Shown: positions 35,142 to 45,500 of the stretch, piece by piece
Numbering within the stretch: position 1 is the first letter of the stretch
Layout: each line of letters starts with the position of its first letter
NCBI GenBank assembly: GCA_013368445.1
Contig: JAACJO010000040.1
Span: 92,295 to 156,294, forward strand
Reading direction: 5' to 3'
Length of the DNA: 64,000 nt
DNA from: Leucocoprinus leucothites
Taxonomy: Eukaryota; Basidiomycota; Agaricomycetes; Agaricales; Agaricaceae
The notes under the pieces: model-generated
Database searches by the model: none
What the model was told of the DNA's origin: nothing
What the model saw: the letters and a program-made list of their open reading frames with translations, nothing else
Made by a program: the position numbers and the translations under genes

Positions 35142-37033
35142 ATGGGTAGGTGCAAGTCTAAAGCTACTGCTAACCAGTTTGCTGTGTTCGAATCCAAGTC
35201 CACTATCTCTGACAATGAGCTCAACATCGCTGAGATGGCCAAAGACAACCACCTCAACCCCTACGACAAACCACTCAACGTGCGTAGGTTCTTCGGCTCC
35301 CCCCAGGCTGACGTTCTGTCATCTGGCCCCTCCCAACCAACTGCTGACATTCTGTCGCTGTCGGTTGCTCCCCTAGTGGCTGATGTTCTATCACCACTCA
35401 AACCCTTCACAGCTGGTAGAACCACCTTCTACCCTGTTGACACTTCCCCTGCCATGCCCAAATCAGTGACTTCCTCTAAGGGAAAGAAGAAGAAGGAGCT
35501 CACCCCAAAGTGTGCCCTCAACAACCTCATATCCTTCCTTAAGTGGTTGGATACCATTGATGACTCTGCCAACATTGCAGAGCAAGATGCACAGTCCATG
35601 GTTACTTGCATAGCCAAGGCCTCGTACATCGTAGCCAGCAAGCTGAAGATGAGCAGCATGCTGATCACCTCTAACTCTGTCAATGCTGCTGGCTGGGAGA
35701 CGTATGGAGATTTTCTGGGGGACTTTGGTCATAGGTTCTCAGCCAAGGCCTCCCCTAAAGTGACGTGTGTCATCTATGAGGCGACCCATGGATCTGCTGA
35801 CTCAGCGGGTTCATGTGACATCAACATGGGCTCCCCCAAGGCACCCACTTTACTGCTCCCGGATCGTTGGCCTACCCTGGCCCATCCCTCGTTACTGCCC
35901 AAGCCAGTGCCTGCAAAGGTCTACGCTAGTGGCAAAGCACCCATTCAAGTGCCCACTGCTCCCAAGGTTAGGTCTGATGGCCAAGCCTGGTGAGCACCCA
36001 TTCCACCCTCGGCAGCTAAGAAGTCATTCACTGAGGTTGCCCATACCCCAGCATCTGCGGCAGTGCTTATCAAGCTAGCCCAGTCTCACCCCACCCTCAA
36101 GCCTGATCATGTCACCGTAATGCATCAGGCCACCCTTGCTGATGCGCCTTCTGCAAAGAAGCCCTGCATGACCATGTTGGGCCCCACCCAATACCAACTC
36201 TTCCTCAATTTCACTGGCAATGCTAGTGACATCACCTACCTCCACCATAAGGCCATGCACCTTCTTAACAACTCCCTCACTTGCACAAAGAGTCTACTTT
36301 GCGTTGAGAACATTGCCTGAGCATATGACACCATCTCATTGTACACCAGTTCTGTCGCCACTGATACCAATGCATTAGTGATTGAATCCTCCCTCTCTTC
36401 AGCCTTCACCACCCTGTTTGAGCTGAAGACCAAACACCCCAGGTCCAGGTCTTACCTCAAGATCCTGGACATCCCTTACTACATGAGTGGCATTCGCACC
36501 ACTCCACAACACGTCACTGACTGTATGCGTCTGTCTCCCTTCAAGGAGACATTCACTAATGTATCCTCTATGCACATCATGCACAACTCTGCCAAAGCCA
36601 ATACTGCCACCATTTGGGTCGACCTTTGGAATTCTCAGTCTGGTGCCAATGCCAAGCGCCTGGTCAGCAAATACCTCAACTTCGAAGGTGTCCAGTCTAT
36701 GATCAAGGCTGCACATGCTCACCCCAGAACCCCCCAGTATCAACGATGCTGGCATTGGGGCCACACTACCACCACCTGTCACAACCATGCACTCAGGTGC
36801 TCACAATGCAGTAGGCCACATTGGTCCGAGAATCACTGCACCACCTCCTCCTGCTGCAAGGGGTCACCTAAAGCTAACCCCCCATCCAGCCCACACCTGC
36901 CAGGGAACCCTGTCCCCATATCAAGTGCGTCAATTGCAGCAAGGAACATGCTGCTACTGACTGCAAGTGCATGTTCTGGCACCACTGGTTTGATTGGGAT
37001 TGGCTGCAAAGTCATTCTGGTTTGGCTGGCTAA
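35142..37033 (+). pseudogene. LINE-B3 gag-like ORF1
   Basis: ATG at 35142 (MGRCKSKATANQFAVFESKS), about 630 codons to TAA at 37031-37033. In order: Ser/Pro-rich N-terminus, KKKKELTPKCALNNLISFLK, GWETYGDFLGDFGHRFSAKA, then MTMLGPTQYQLFLNFTGNA, SYLKILDIPYYMSGIRTTP, ATIWVDLWNSQSGA, and knuckles CQRCWHWGH-like (YQRCWHWGHTTTTC), CSQCSRPHWSENHC and a third reached only after a frameshift. Lesions: TGA at about 35991 (CAA in B2), TGA at about 36318, and a missing C in a C-run near 36880. Homologous to LINE-A ORF1 in the central domain and knuckles; presumably binds RNA. Confidence 0.85.
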
Positions 37034-37297
37034 CCCCGGGCCTAGGGGGAGCTCCCTAGCATCAATGCATCATCTCCCATCCATTGCTGGTTGCCAGATG
37101 GGCTCCCACCAACCACAAGGCCTGCCATCAGATGCAGTGATATTGGTATATATTTCATTCTTTGTATTTTGTCACATGCCTAGCCTCCTTCTGCTGTCGT
37201 TTTGTGTATTGTCTCGGACAGGACTATTATATATTCCTGGTTATTTACTCTTGTGTAGTCGGTAGTGGTATCGGTTCCCTGTAGTAGATAGTTGGGT

Positions 37298-37347
37298 GCA
37301 GACTGCTATCATGCACTGCGTTATAAATTTGGACCCCTTTGAGGTCC
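37298..37347 (+). other. LINE-B 3' terminal hairpin pair
   Basis: First stem: GCAG (37298-37301) with CTGC (37316-37319), with an inner TGC/GCA pair, matching the LINE-A hairpin at 11587-11608. Second stem: GGACCCC-TTT-GAGGTCC at 37331-37347, directly before the tail; the LINE-B2 copy has GGACCCC-TTC-GGGGTCC (cUUCGg-like loop) and the 485-910 copy has GCAACCCC/GGGGTTGC, so both sides of the stem changed together. Confidence 0.65.
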
Positions 37348-37352
37348 ACTGA

Positions 37353-37383
<31 letters not shown>

Positions 37384-37896
37384 GCAGATGGAGCTGGCAG
37401 GCTTAGAAGACAAGATGTCATTCTTAGCCTTACAGTTGCTTGACACAGATGAGATGTCATGTGCCTTACCAGAAGATGAGATGTCATTCTGGGGGTTAGG
37501 AAGGGTGCCCTCATTGGGAGGGGCTTGGTCAACATTCATGTTGTTGTTGTCAATATGAGCTGTGGGGTTAGTTTGCCTAATGACAATACCAGGTGGGAAC
37601 ATGGGGGTAGGGATATTTGACAGAGAGGGTTTACATGCCTTTTTTCCCTTGCCCTTACCCTTCAGAGGGGGGGAAGAGTCTGTCATGGGGATGTTGGCCA
37701 GAGGATTAAAATATTCCCTCAGCACTTCAGTAATTATGAGACCACTTTCACCATTGATGGGCATGTGGTCCCAGCCTGATTCAAACATAGAAGTTAGTAA
37801 GCAATAGATCAGTTCCCCCATTTGGGGAAACCTTGGGTCCTTTTGTCTGGGTTGAAGGCCCAGACCATTATGATGCTTGAAGAAATTAGTCACATA

Positions 37897-38537
37897 CAGC
37901 AATACACCAGTCATATGTACACCATCATTCACCTGTACAGTAGCAATTCCTGCACCAATTTGAGGTATTCCTTCCAGTTTTTTTTTGCTTGGAGATGTGG
38001 AATAAGTGAATATAAGATTCCCAGCAGAAATTTAGTGGTATTACACTCATTCATGAGCAGAAAATAGTGTTCTTTGCATTTCTCATAACTGTACAAAATT
38101 GCATTCAGGTTTTGGTCATTCAATAGTTCAAATTGTAGGGCAGAAGACAGCACTATGTTATGTATCATGGTTATGAGAACGACTGTACAAAATTTCAGAG
38201 TTTTCGGACATACAGATGATGCTAAGAAATGAAATCCTATTGAAGGACAATTTATAAAGGAAGAAATTGTGACTAAATGTGACAGCATACTACCTTTTTG
38301 GTAATGATGTCAGTATTTTGTAATGGTGTACAGCTGAGTCATAAACCTCAAAACAGCACTGTCCCAAGTATTTGATGTACTGAGCCTCAAAAAATAGAGC
38401 TCTCCCCACAGGAAGATGAGAATTCAAAGACAATACTATACATTATGTTCTTGTAAAATTCTGGGTCAAAAAAACCATATTTGGGATAGAAACAAACTGT
38501 ATATCAATTGAGTGTACACATGACTGGTGTATTACTG
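37897..38537 (+). mobile_element. TA-flanked MITE-like element (641 bp)
   Basis: Terminal inverted repeats of about 26 bp: left starts CAGCAATACACCAGTCATAT, right complement starts CAGTAATACACCAGTCATGT. Flanked by TA on both sides (37895-37896 and 38538-38539); sister LINE-A copies have an uninterrupted site of the form CATATTTAAGC. No convincing transposase frame inside. TA target and CAGT-type ends suggest Tc1/mariner or pogo mobilisation. Confidence 0.85.
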
Positions 38538-39428
38538 TATTTAAGCGCCTTGAGTGCTTTGAATACAGCTTCACCAACAACCAAAGTTTCTTTGGTAGCT
38601 GTGTTTGATGGATCCTTAAGATTCGGAAGTTGTGGCTGTGCAGGTCCAGGCACCTGTGGCTGTGCAGTGACATCAGGTGTGACATCATTAGTATCAGATG
38701 ATCTAGTAAAGAAAGTAGCTGGAGTGCTAGTTGGCACAGCATTTGCTGACTCAGCAGATCCATGGATTATATGAGGCAGCCTTGAGGTGGGTGGGGGTCC
38801 AAATAGATGATTGTCTGGCTCTCCATTGTTGAAGATCCCTTCCTTCTGGTCACCCCATGTATCCCCATGTGAGTTCAAATTCAAAGGGTTGGGTGGTTTG
38901 AGCTCACCTAAGAATCCCTCACCATAGGGACAGAAGGGAATAGGTGATTTAAAGCCATCATATGCGCTCATGGAGGCTGTTCTTGATATGGCTTTAGGAG
39001 TAGTATCAGGGATGATTATGGAGGAGGAGGGAGTTGAATTATCAGATGAGTCTGAATCACTCTCACTATTCTCTGACTGATCTGAGTCAGCTCTGGAAGA
39101 GGCAGCCAACTTGGTATTGTTATGTACAGAATGCCTAGTTGATTTGATGGAAAGAGCAGGTGAAATCAAGCAGTCATGCTTGCTGGATGAGACACATGTT
39201 TCAGTGTTGGCAATGTTCATAGGGTCCAAAGATGGTGGAGGGGTACCCTTGAGGTCCACCTAATGTGATGGTGCAGTCATATTGGTAGTTATTCATAGTC
39301 AATATAGTAGAAAACACCATCAAAGAAATCAATGATGGTGGTTAGAGGGAAAGAAAGATGGTGCTGGACTGATAGAAGTGGCATAGGAGATGTCAGAATC
39401 ATCAGAGTCTGATAGGGAGTCACCAGAT

Positions 39429-40659
39429 TATTTTTTTTAATTTTTTTAAAAGAAATCATAAATTTATATACTGGTGCATAATAGCAGTCTGGTTGAATAC
39501 AGATGAGTACTCTAAGTAGCAAACACAAGAGAAAATGCCCCTCACATCTTGAGCAGAATATGCCTGCTCACTGCCATGGAAACTACCTGCCTCAGGCTAA
39601 AGCCCAACACAGGTGTAGTAGTAATGGCTTGCCACTGCGAGAGAGCACAGCAATTGAGCCACCAGTATTGCCACCTACACCATCAGGGACCTATGCCAGA
39701 CCCCAGAATGCCCACCCCACACCGCAAGTCACTCCACCCAGAATAAAGCCAGTCTCCCTACAGACAAGTTAGGGACTGGCAAATGGCCCTTCAAAGACCC
39801 TGAAGAGTCTCTTTACTTGTGTGTGTAAGCAGAAGGTACCCTAGGCATGGTGCATCACCTCTAGCTGCCTTCCTGATTGCGGAGCTTTACCTAGCCGAAA
39901 GCCTACCTTACCTCAGCCAGGGGAGAACTGGTCCAAACCTGCAGGACAGTTAGCAACATGAGGAGGGACTCACTGGAACCTAGTGGACCCCGAAGAGTGT
40001 GTGATGGAGTATGTTAGCCCCTTGGAGGGGGTGTGGCAAAAGAAAATGCAAGTAGATTCTTATTGCAGAAATCAACAAGCTCATTGAAGTAGGAGGGGAA
40101 ATCTGCCTCCTCACTATGGAACCTCTGATAGGAGGTTAGGATGTGCCAACAAGTCTCAAAGGCAAACCCACAGGGACATGAGATGTCCTCTTGGACATGG
40201 AAATGGGCCTTGTAGGACCCAATAGGGGCATGGTTGAGTATTGCCTGGCACACCTGCACACAGTATTGAAGATGCGAGTTTTGGCAGCCATGCTCCACCA
40301 TGGAGATACATGGGCTGAATATATTTATCATCTCCTTTACAGAGATGAAGCAAGTCCTTACTAGTGTAAGTAGGAAGAGTGAACAATCTTGTCCACTCAT
40401 CTTTGCAAGCCTCAACCTTGGCTTTATGCGGATATCCAAGGGTGGTAGAGAGATGAGCCCCCATACTCACCTGGAAAGAGGGATCAGTCACATAAGCATG
40501 AACTGTCCAATAGAAGGGCTACTTCAGATGAGAGCAGACCTTGTGGAATTTGATCATGCACTTGGCATCAGCACCAAGCCACTCTATCAGATGGCCACAC
40601 ACTGCCAGGGAATGGGCCTGGCCAGAATGGGTAGATGGGTCCACCGCCAATCATGCCAG
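39429..40659 (-). mobile_element. LINE-C 3' end, 5'-truncated (1231 bp)
   Basis: Starts with an A/T tail (T8 AA T7, 39431-39448) and carries a ~560 bp 3' UTR and the end of an ORF2. Its 3' terminus reads CAGACTGCTATTATGCACCA then TATATAAATTT, close to the 3' ends of LINE-A and LINE-B. Flanked by a 12 bp duplication GAGTCACCAGAT (39417-39428) / GAGTCACTAGAT (40660-40671), one transition. Confidence 0.87.
40014..40659 (-). pseudogene. LINE-C ORF2 C-terminal fragment
   Basis: Reads a relative of the LINE-A ORF2 C-terminus: VTDPSFQVSMGAHLSTTLGY aligns with the VHKDVTSTRIHAPPRLGATL region, MYLHGGAWLPK with TYVKGGTWLPL, and AILNHAPIGSYKAHF with AILNHAPIGAYRKRF, followed by the Cys/His motif CPCGFAFETCWH. 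One frameshift near 40250 and a stop upstream. Stops at 40014. It shows that LINE-C was an autonomous RT-bearing family, a possible partner for LINE-B. Confidence 0.78.
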
Positions 40660-40934
40660 GAGTCACTAGATCAAAGAGGAACACTAGGACCAGCCTTGGG
40701 AGTCTCTGGATCATCAGAGAGCTCTACAGATGGACTGGGAGGCAGAGATCACTCCTCAGACTTGGGAGGGTAACTGGGAGACTCTAGAGGCTGCTGAGGC
40801 CAAGCTGGTGCTCTAGGCAACTCAGGAGGCTCAGATCAACATTCTGGAGGCTGGTCAACATCACCCCCTTCAGAATAGTCATCCTTCCTTTCCCTCTTAC
40901 CACCATCATCCAATTCTTTGATGGTGTCTACATA

Positions 40935-41150
40935 CAGTGGCTCAAAAAACTGTCCCAATGTTTTCGCATTTTGGACATATTTGCTAATACCAGGGCAGAT
41001 ATATGGCCTAGCATCCTGAAAATATTCACACAGGTACCTTGACATATTGGGAGCATATATTCCCATGATCACATGACCTTGTCCATCAATGAATTAGTAA
41101 TGAATTATTAAAAATATCTACTCATTGGGACAGTTTTTTGACCCCCTGTC
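40935..41150 (+). repeat. Left TIR of mariner copy 1 (~216 bp)
   Basis: Matches the complement of 42312-42527. Within it the 19-mer TCAAAAAACTGTCCCAATG at 40942-40960 reappears inverted at 41124-41142, so each TIR is itself bounded by an inverted repeat. Confidence 0.93.
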
Positions 41151-41344
41151 AGCCTCCCAGTATCTATCTTGTAACATGCCAGGGGAGCATCAGGGCAGGT
41201 GTGGGAGTAGTAAACAAGATCATGTGACCTTGGTTGACATGTTGAGATGGCTACAACTGTCTTTCTTCCTGCCACTACATCATGAAAGCTATCTCCTCTA
41301 CCTAATACTCCCAAGTCACTTCTCTTCTCAAAGATGGCTATTTC

Positions 41345-42301
41345 TTGTGCCATATTGAACATAAAACTAGTCTAGGCAAGTCTACTGTTGGGAGGATCAA
41401 TAAAGAAGTTGATGGGGACAAGGAAAACAACAAGGGAGGACGTCCTTCCAAGCTTTCTCCTCATGATAAAAAAGCAATAATTCACCAAATAACCTCTGGA
41501 AAGCTAGATAATGCTGTCCAGGCTACAAATTTCATTAACTCTACTCTGTCTGACCCTGTCACACCCCAAACTGTCAGAAATACCCTTCAGGATAATGGAT
41601 TTTGCTCTGTAACCAAGATCAAATAACCTCTACTCAAAAAGCAACATTGTGAGGAATGCCTTGACTCTGCACATGAACATAGGAATTGGACAGTGGAGGA
41701 CTGGAAGAGGGTGTTGTGGACAGATGAAACAAAGATCAACAGGATTGGGTCAGATGGAAAGGTGTATACCTGGAAGGAGAGGGGGGAACCACTATCAGAT
41801 AGGACCACTCTCCCTACTGTCAAACATGGAGGAGGTGGTAACATGATGGTGTGGGGGTGTATGGGGTGGAATGGGGTAGGAAAGCTGATTGAGGTTCAAG
41901 GGAATATGGATGCAGTGAAATACTGCGAGATTTTGGACAATGGGGTGGTGGAAAGCTTTGAAAAGTTGGAGATGGAGGAGGAGGAGAGGATATTCCAGCA
42001 GGATAATGACCCAAAACACACCTCAAAACTGGGACAACAATGGTTTGTGGACAACAACATTCAAGTTCTATCATGCCCTGCACAATCCCCTGACCTAAAT
42101 CCCATTGAACACCTCTGGACCTACCTGAAGGACCAGCTGAAGGCATATGAAAGACCACCTAAGGGAGTATTTGAATTGTGGGAGAGGCTAGTAGAGGAGT
42201 GGAATAAGATTCCAGCAGAAAGGTGCCAAAGGCTGATAGAAACCATGCCCAGAAGGATTGAGGCAGTTGTCAGGGCAAGAGGAGGTCATACAAAGTATTG
42301 A
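41345..42301 (+). pseudogene. Tc1/mariner-family transposase, one internal stop
   Basis: One frame with a single internal TAA at 41624-41626. The N-terminal helix-turn-helix region is visible (LGKSTVGRINKEVDG, then a GRPSKLSPHDKKAI linker), followed after the stop by HRNWTVEDWKRVLWTDETK with the first catalytic Asp, IFQQDNDPKHTS with the second, and SPDLNPIEHLW with the catalytic Glu about 34 residues later: the DD34E arrangement of Tc1-type enzymes. The extreme N-terminus is unclear; an ATG near 41290 would need a frameshift. The C-terminal 131 residues match copy 2 at 63584 with no visible difference, so the family moved recently. Confidence 0.9.
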
Positions 42302-42311
42302 GTAGGTAGAT

Positions 42312-42527
42312 AACAGAGGGTCAAAAAACTGTCCCAATGAGTAGATATTTTCGATAATTCATTAATAATTCATTGATGGACAAGGTCATGTGATCATGGG
42401 AATATATGCTCCCAATATGTCAAGGTACCTGTGTGAATATTTTCAGGATGCTAGGCCATATATCTGCCCTGGTATTAGCAAATATGTCCAAAATGCGAAA
42501 ACATTGGGACAGTTTTTTGAGCCACTG
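42312..42527 (-). repeat. Right TIR of mariner copy 1 (~216 bp)
   Basis: Inverted partner of 40935-41150 with a few mismatches. The inner and outer copies of the 19-mer lie at 42321-42339 and 42502-42520. Confidence 0.93.
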
Positions 42528-42529
42528 TA

Positions 42530-45500
42530 CATATTGACTATGAATACTATTGACATGACTGTACCATTGCACTGGGTGGACCTTAAGGGTACCCCTCTAC
42601 CATCTTCAGACCCTATGAACATTGCCAACACTGAAACATGTGTCTCAACTTCAAAGTGCAATTGCTCTATTTTGCCTGCACTTTCCATCAAATCATCTGG
42701 ATACTCTGTTCACAACAATGCCAAGTCAGCTGCCTCTTCCAGAGCAGGCTCAGACCAGTCAAAGGACAGTGAGAGTGATTCAGACTCATCTGATAATTCA
42801 ACCCCTCCCTCCCCCATAATCATCCCTACTGCACTATTGTGTGCAGCTTCACATCCTTCCCTTAGGACTCCCCCTCCCCCTTTATCCCATGCTAGGCAAG
42901 CTCATGCTTGTGAAGCCCATTGAGGCTTGGACACTACTCCCAAAGCCATCTCAAGAACAGCCTCTATGAGTGCATATGATGGCTTCAAATTGCCTATTTC
43001 CTTCTGTCCTTATAGTGAGGGATTCCTAGGTGAGCTCAAATGACCTGATCCTCTGAACCTAAACTCATGCGGAGATGTGTGGAGTGACCAGAAGGAGGGG
43101 ATATTCAGTAATAGAGAACTGGACAATCATCTATTTGGACCCCCACCCACTACAAGGCTGCCTCATGCAATCCATGGATCTGCTGAGTCAGCAACTGCTG
43201 TGCCAACTGGCTCTCCAGCTACCTTCTTTGCTGGATCATCTGATAGTAATGATGTCATACCTGACATCACACATGATATCACTGGTGATGTTACTGCACA
43301 GCTGCAGGAGCCTGGACCTGCACAGCCATAACTTCCAGATCTTAAGGATCCATCCAATACAGCCACCAAAGAGACCTTGGTTGTCAGTGAAGCTGCATTC
43401 AAAGCACTCAAGGTGCTTAAGTATGTGACAAATTTCTTCAAGCATTGTAATGGTCTGGGCCTTAAACCCAGACAGAAGGACCCAAGGTTTCCCCAAATGG
43501 GGGAACTGATCTATTGTTTACTCACATCTATGTTTGAATCAGGCTGGGACTGCAACCCCATTAATGGCAAAAGCAGTCTTATGATTGTTGAAGCACTGAG
43601 GAAATACTTTAATCCCCCAGCTGACATCCCCATGATGGACTCTTTCCCCCCTCCAAAAGGCAAGGGTAAGGGGAAAAAAGCATGTAAGTCAACTCTGTCA
43701 AACATTCCCACTCCTCTCTTCCTGCCCAGCATTGTCATTGGGCAAACTAACCCAACAGCATGCATTGATGACTACAACATGAATGTCAATCAAGCCCCTC
43801 CCAATGAGGGCACCCTTCCTCCCCCCTAGAATGACATCTTGTCTGTATTGGGTAACTGAAAGGCCAAGAATAACATCACATCTTCTAAACCTGCCAGTCC
43901 TATCCACATCTCTAGGGCACCCCTCCACCTTCCAATCACATGACTCCAAAGAATGGGAATGAAAATTTTGAGCACTCAGTAGGGCATCCTTCTTCTGATG
44001 GCCAGGCTCAGCCATCAAAACCTAACCCTAAGGATGCCTCTGATTTGCCACCCCCCATTCCCCCTCCTGACTGTAAGGCATCCACCAAACCCCTTATGGA
44101 ACACTTTAACAAGAAGAATGTGTCATTCACTGATGCCACCTGATGAGGTGTCTAGCCAGCAGCTTCCTCTTCCACTTCCTCAGCTATTGATGGGGTCAAG
44201 ATGCAAGAAATGATACTCACCTTCCCTGAACTCTCCTATGACACAGTCCTTTCTATGTATAAGGCAAGCTTCAGTAGTGCACAACCTCAAGCACCCAAAC
44301 CTTCAACCTCAAGTGCTCAGTGCACTAAACCCAAGATGACCACTCATAGCCCTACTCACCACCAAGTCCTCATCCCTTTTGAGGGAAATATCATTGCTGA
44401 CCACATTAAAGATTTCAATAAAGTAGCCAAATTCTGTAATTGCAGTCTCACCACTGCTCAATCTAAACTTTGCATAAAATCTGTCTACAAGTCATATAAT
44501 GGCATCTCTATTGCCACATTGGGCATTGCTACACCTAATAACCTCAATACCATCAAGTCCTAGTTAAAGAAAGCCTGGCAACTCAGAGACGCAGTCCCCA
44601 TTGAGTCTCAACTCTCTCAATCCAAATCTTTCCTTAAAATTGTTGGTGTCCCATATTGGGTAGCCAATTCATCTAACCCCCTTTCCCCCACCTTCATTGA
44701 ACAAGCCCTTGGGCAATCCCCCCTCTTCAAAAATATCATCCTTGCTGCCCACCCTTGAGTTATGAAAGCCTCCTCCAAGTTGGATACTGCTGTTGTGTGG
44801 TTCAACATTTGGGATTCTCAGAATAGTACCAAGGCCAAGATATTGGTCAATCATACTATTAACTTTGACCAACACATCAGCACTATCCATGCTACTAGTA
44901 TGCACCCTGGTGTGGTGCAATGCAGAAACTGCTGGCAGTGGGGTCACCTCACTCATGTGTGTTGTGCTCTTGGCACCTGTCAAATTTGTGGTAGCCCTCA
45001 TCATATCGAGAACCACTGTACTATGGCCTGGTGCTGTAAGGCCAACCCCAAATCCAATCCCCCTTGTGATGCCACTCCCAACAGTGTTCCCTGCCCCTAC
45101 CTTGAGAATTTCAAATATCTCAATTGTAAAGGTGACCACCATGCTAATGACAACAAATGTCCTTTCTGGAAAAACAGGTTTGACTGCACCTGGCACTCTA
45201 ACAAAGCCGCCGAGTCATGCACTGCATGTGCTGTCCATGCTAATACCAATCACTCCAGTGGCAGAGTTGCTATTTAAATATGCCTGGTAAGAACAACATT
45301 ATTTTGTCTGTTCATATCTATTCGCAAAATGTGGGGCATTCCTATGCCCTCATTGATACTATTCTGGAGTCCAAGAAGCTGGACTTCAACATTATTTTCA
45401 TACAGGAACCCCCATGGAATCACATCTGCAAGGCACTTTCTACAACAAACCCTGAAGGGGATGATGTTGTAGGTGCTCCTATTCACCCTTTTTTTTTTTT

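Larger units (their letters stand above)
35060..37383 (+). mobile_element. LINE-B3, full-length gag-only retroposon (2324 bp)
   Basis: Flanked by an 11 bp duplication of LINE-A3 sequence, GCAGATGGGGC (35049-35059) and GCAGATGGAGC (37384-37394), one transition apart, so the ends are exact. It begins CATCCCTCCTTGTCCTCTTA and ends in T11A20 (37353-37383). Contents: ~80 bp 5' UTR, one gag-like ORF, ~320 bp 3' UTR with two hairpins. No endonuclease, RT or RNase H, yet clearly retroposed. Confidence 0.93.
33677..39280 (-). pseudogene. LINE-A3 ORF1, split by LINE-B3 and a MITE
   Basis: Start ATG at 39280, stop TAA at 33677-33679. The N-terminus reads LKGTPPPS and MNIANTETCVSSSKHD, then an Asp-Ser-rich stretch; the KGKGKGKK patch is near 37650; the MTTHGSTHCQVLIPFEGN domain near 34610; knuckles near 33760-34056 (CRNCWQWGHPTHVC, CLNCKGNHHANDTKC). 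The coding sequence is interrupted by LINE-B3 (35060-37383) and the TA-flanked MITE (37897-38537), and has additional stops such as CGG/CGA to TGA at the ATRRG position. Confidence 0.85.
28208..39358 (-). mobile_element. LINE-A3, 3'-truncated and heavily nested
   Basis: Minus-strand LINE-A with intact 5' end near 39358 (CTTTCCCTCTAACCACC motif) and a missing 3' end: it stops at 28208 within RNase H (TDCLPAAKLAVNPS), so the C-terminal domain and tail are lost. Insertions inside it: LINE-A pair 31141-33333, LINE-B3 35060-37383, MITE 37897-38537. After removing them about 6 kb remain. It is strongly CpG-poor, indicating an old copy. Confidence 0.88.
39360..40872 (-). pseudogene. Copia linker fragment, split by LINE-C
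   Basis: Minus-strand pieces 39360-39428 and 40660-40872 correspond to the Pro/Ser-rich linker between integrase and RT of copia (around 22190-22455 in copy 2). They are contiguous once the LINE-C insertion 39429-40659 is removed. Flanked on both sides by divergent LINE-A 5' ends (A3 to the left, A5 to the right). Confidence 0.85.
40935..42527 (+). mobile_element. Tc1/mariner transposon copy 1 (1593 bp)
   Basis: Ends CAGTGGCTC...GAGCCACTG, flanked by TA (40933-40934 and 42528-42529). Long TIRs of about 216 bp at each end and a transposase with the DDE signature. It sits in the 5' UTR of LINE-A5; the near-identical arm at 53650-53680 shows the empty site with a single TA. A second copy starts at 63359. 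Confidence 0.96.

Noticed and set aside
37929..38288. 119-residue ORF inside the 641 bp TA-flanked element
   Set aside because: No transposase motif, AT-rich and low complexity; likely a chance frame.
38543..38774. Repeated ORFs reading SLVAVLDGSLRSG... in several places (for example 18014, 43163, 52751, 61304)
   Set aside because: They are the antisense of LINE-A ORF1 at the DVT repeat region, repeated because LINE-A is repeated.
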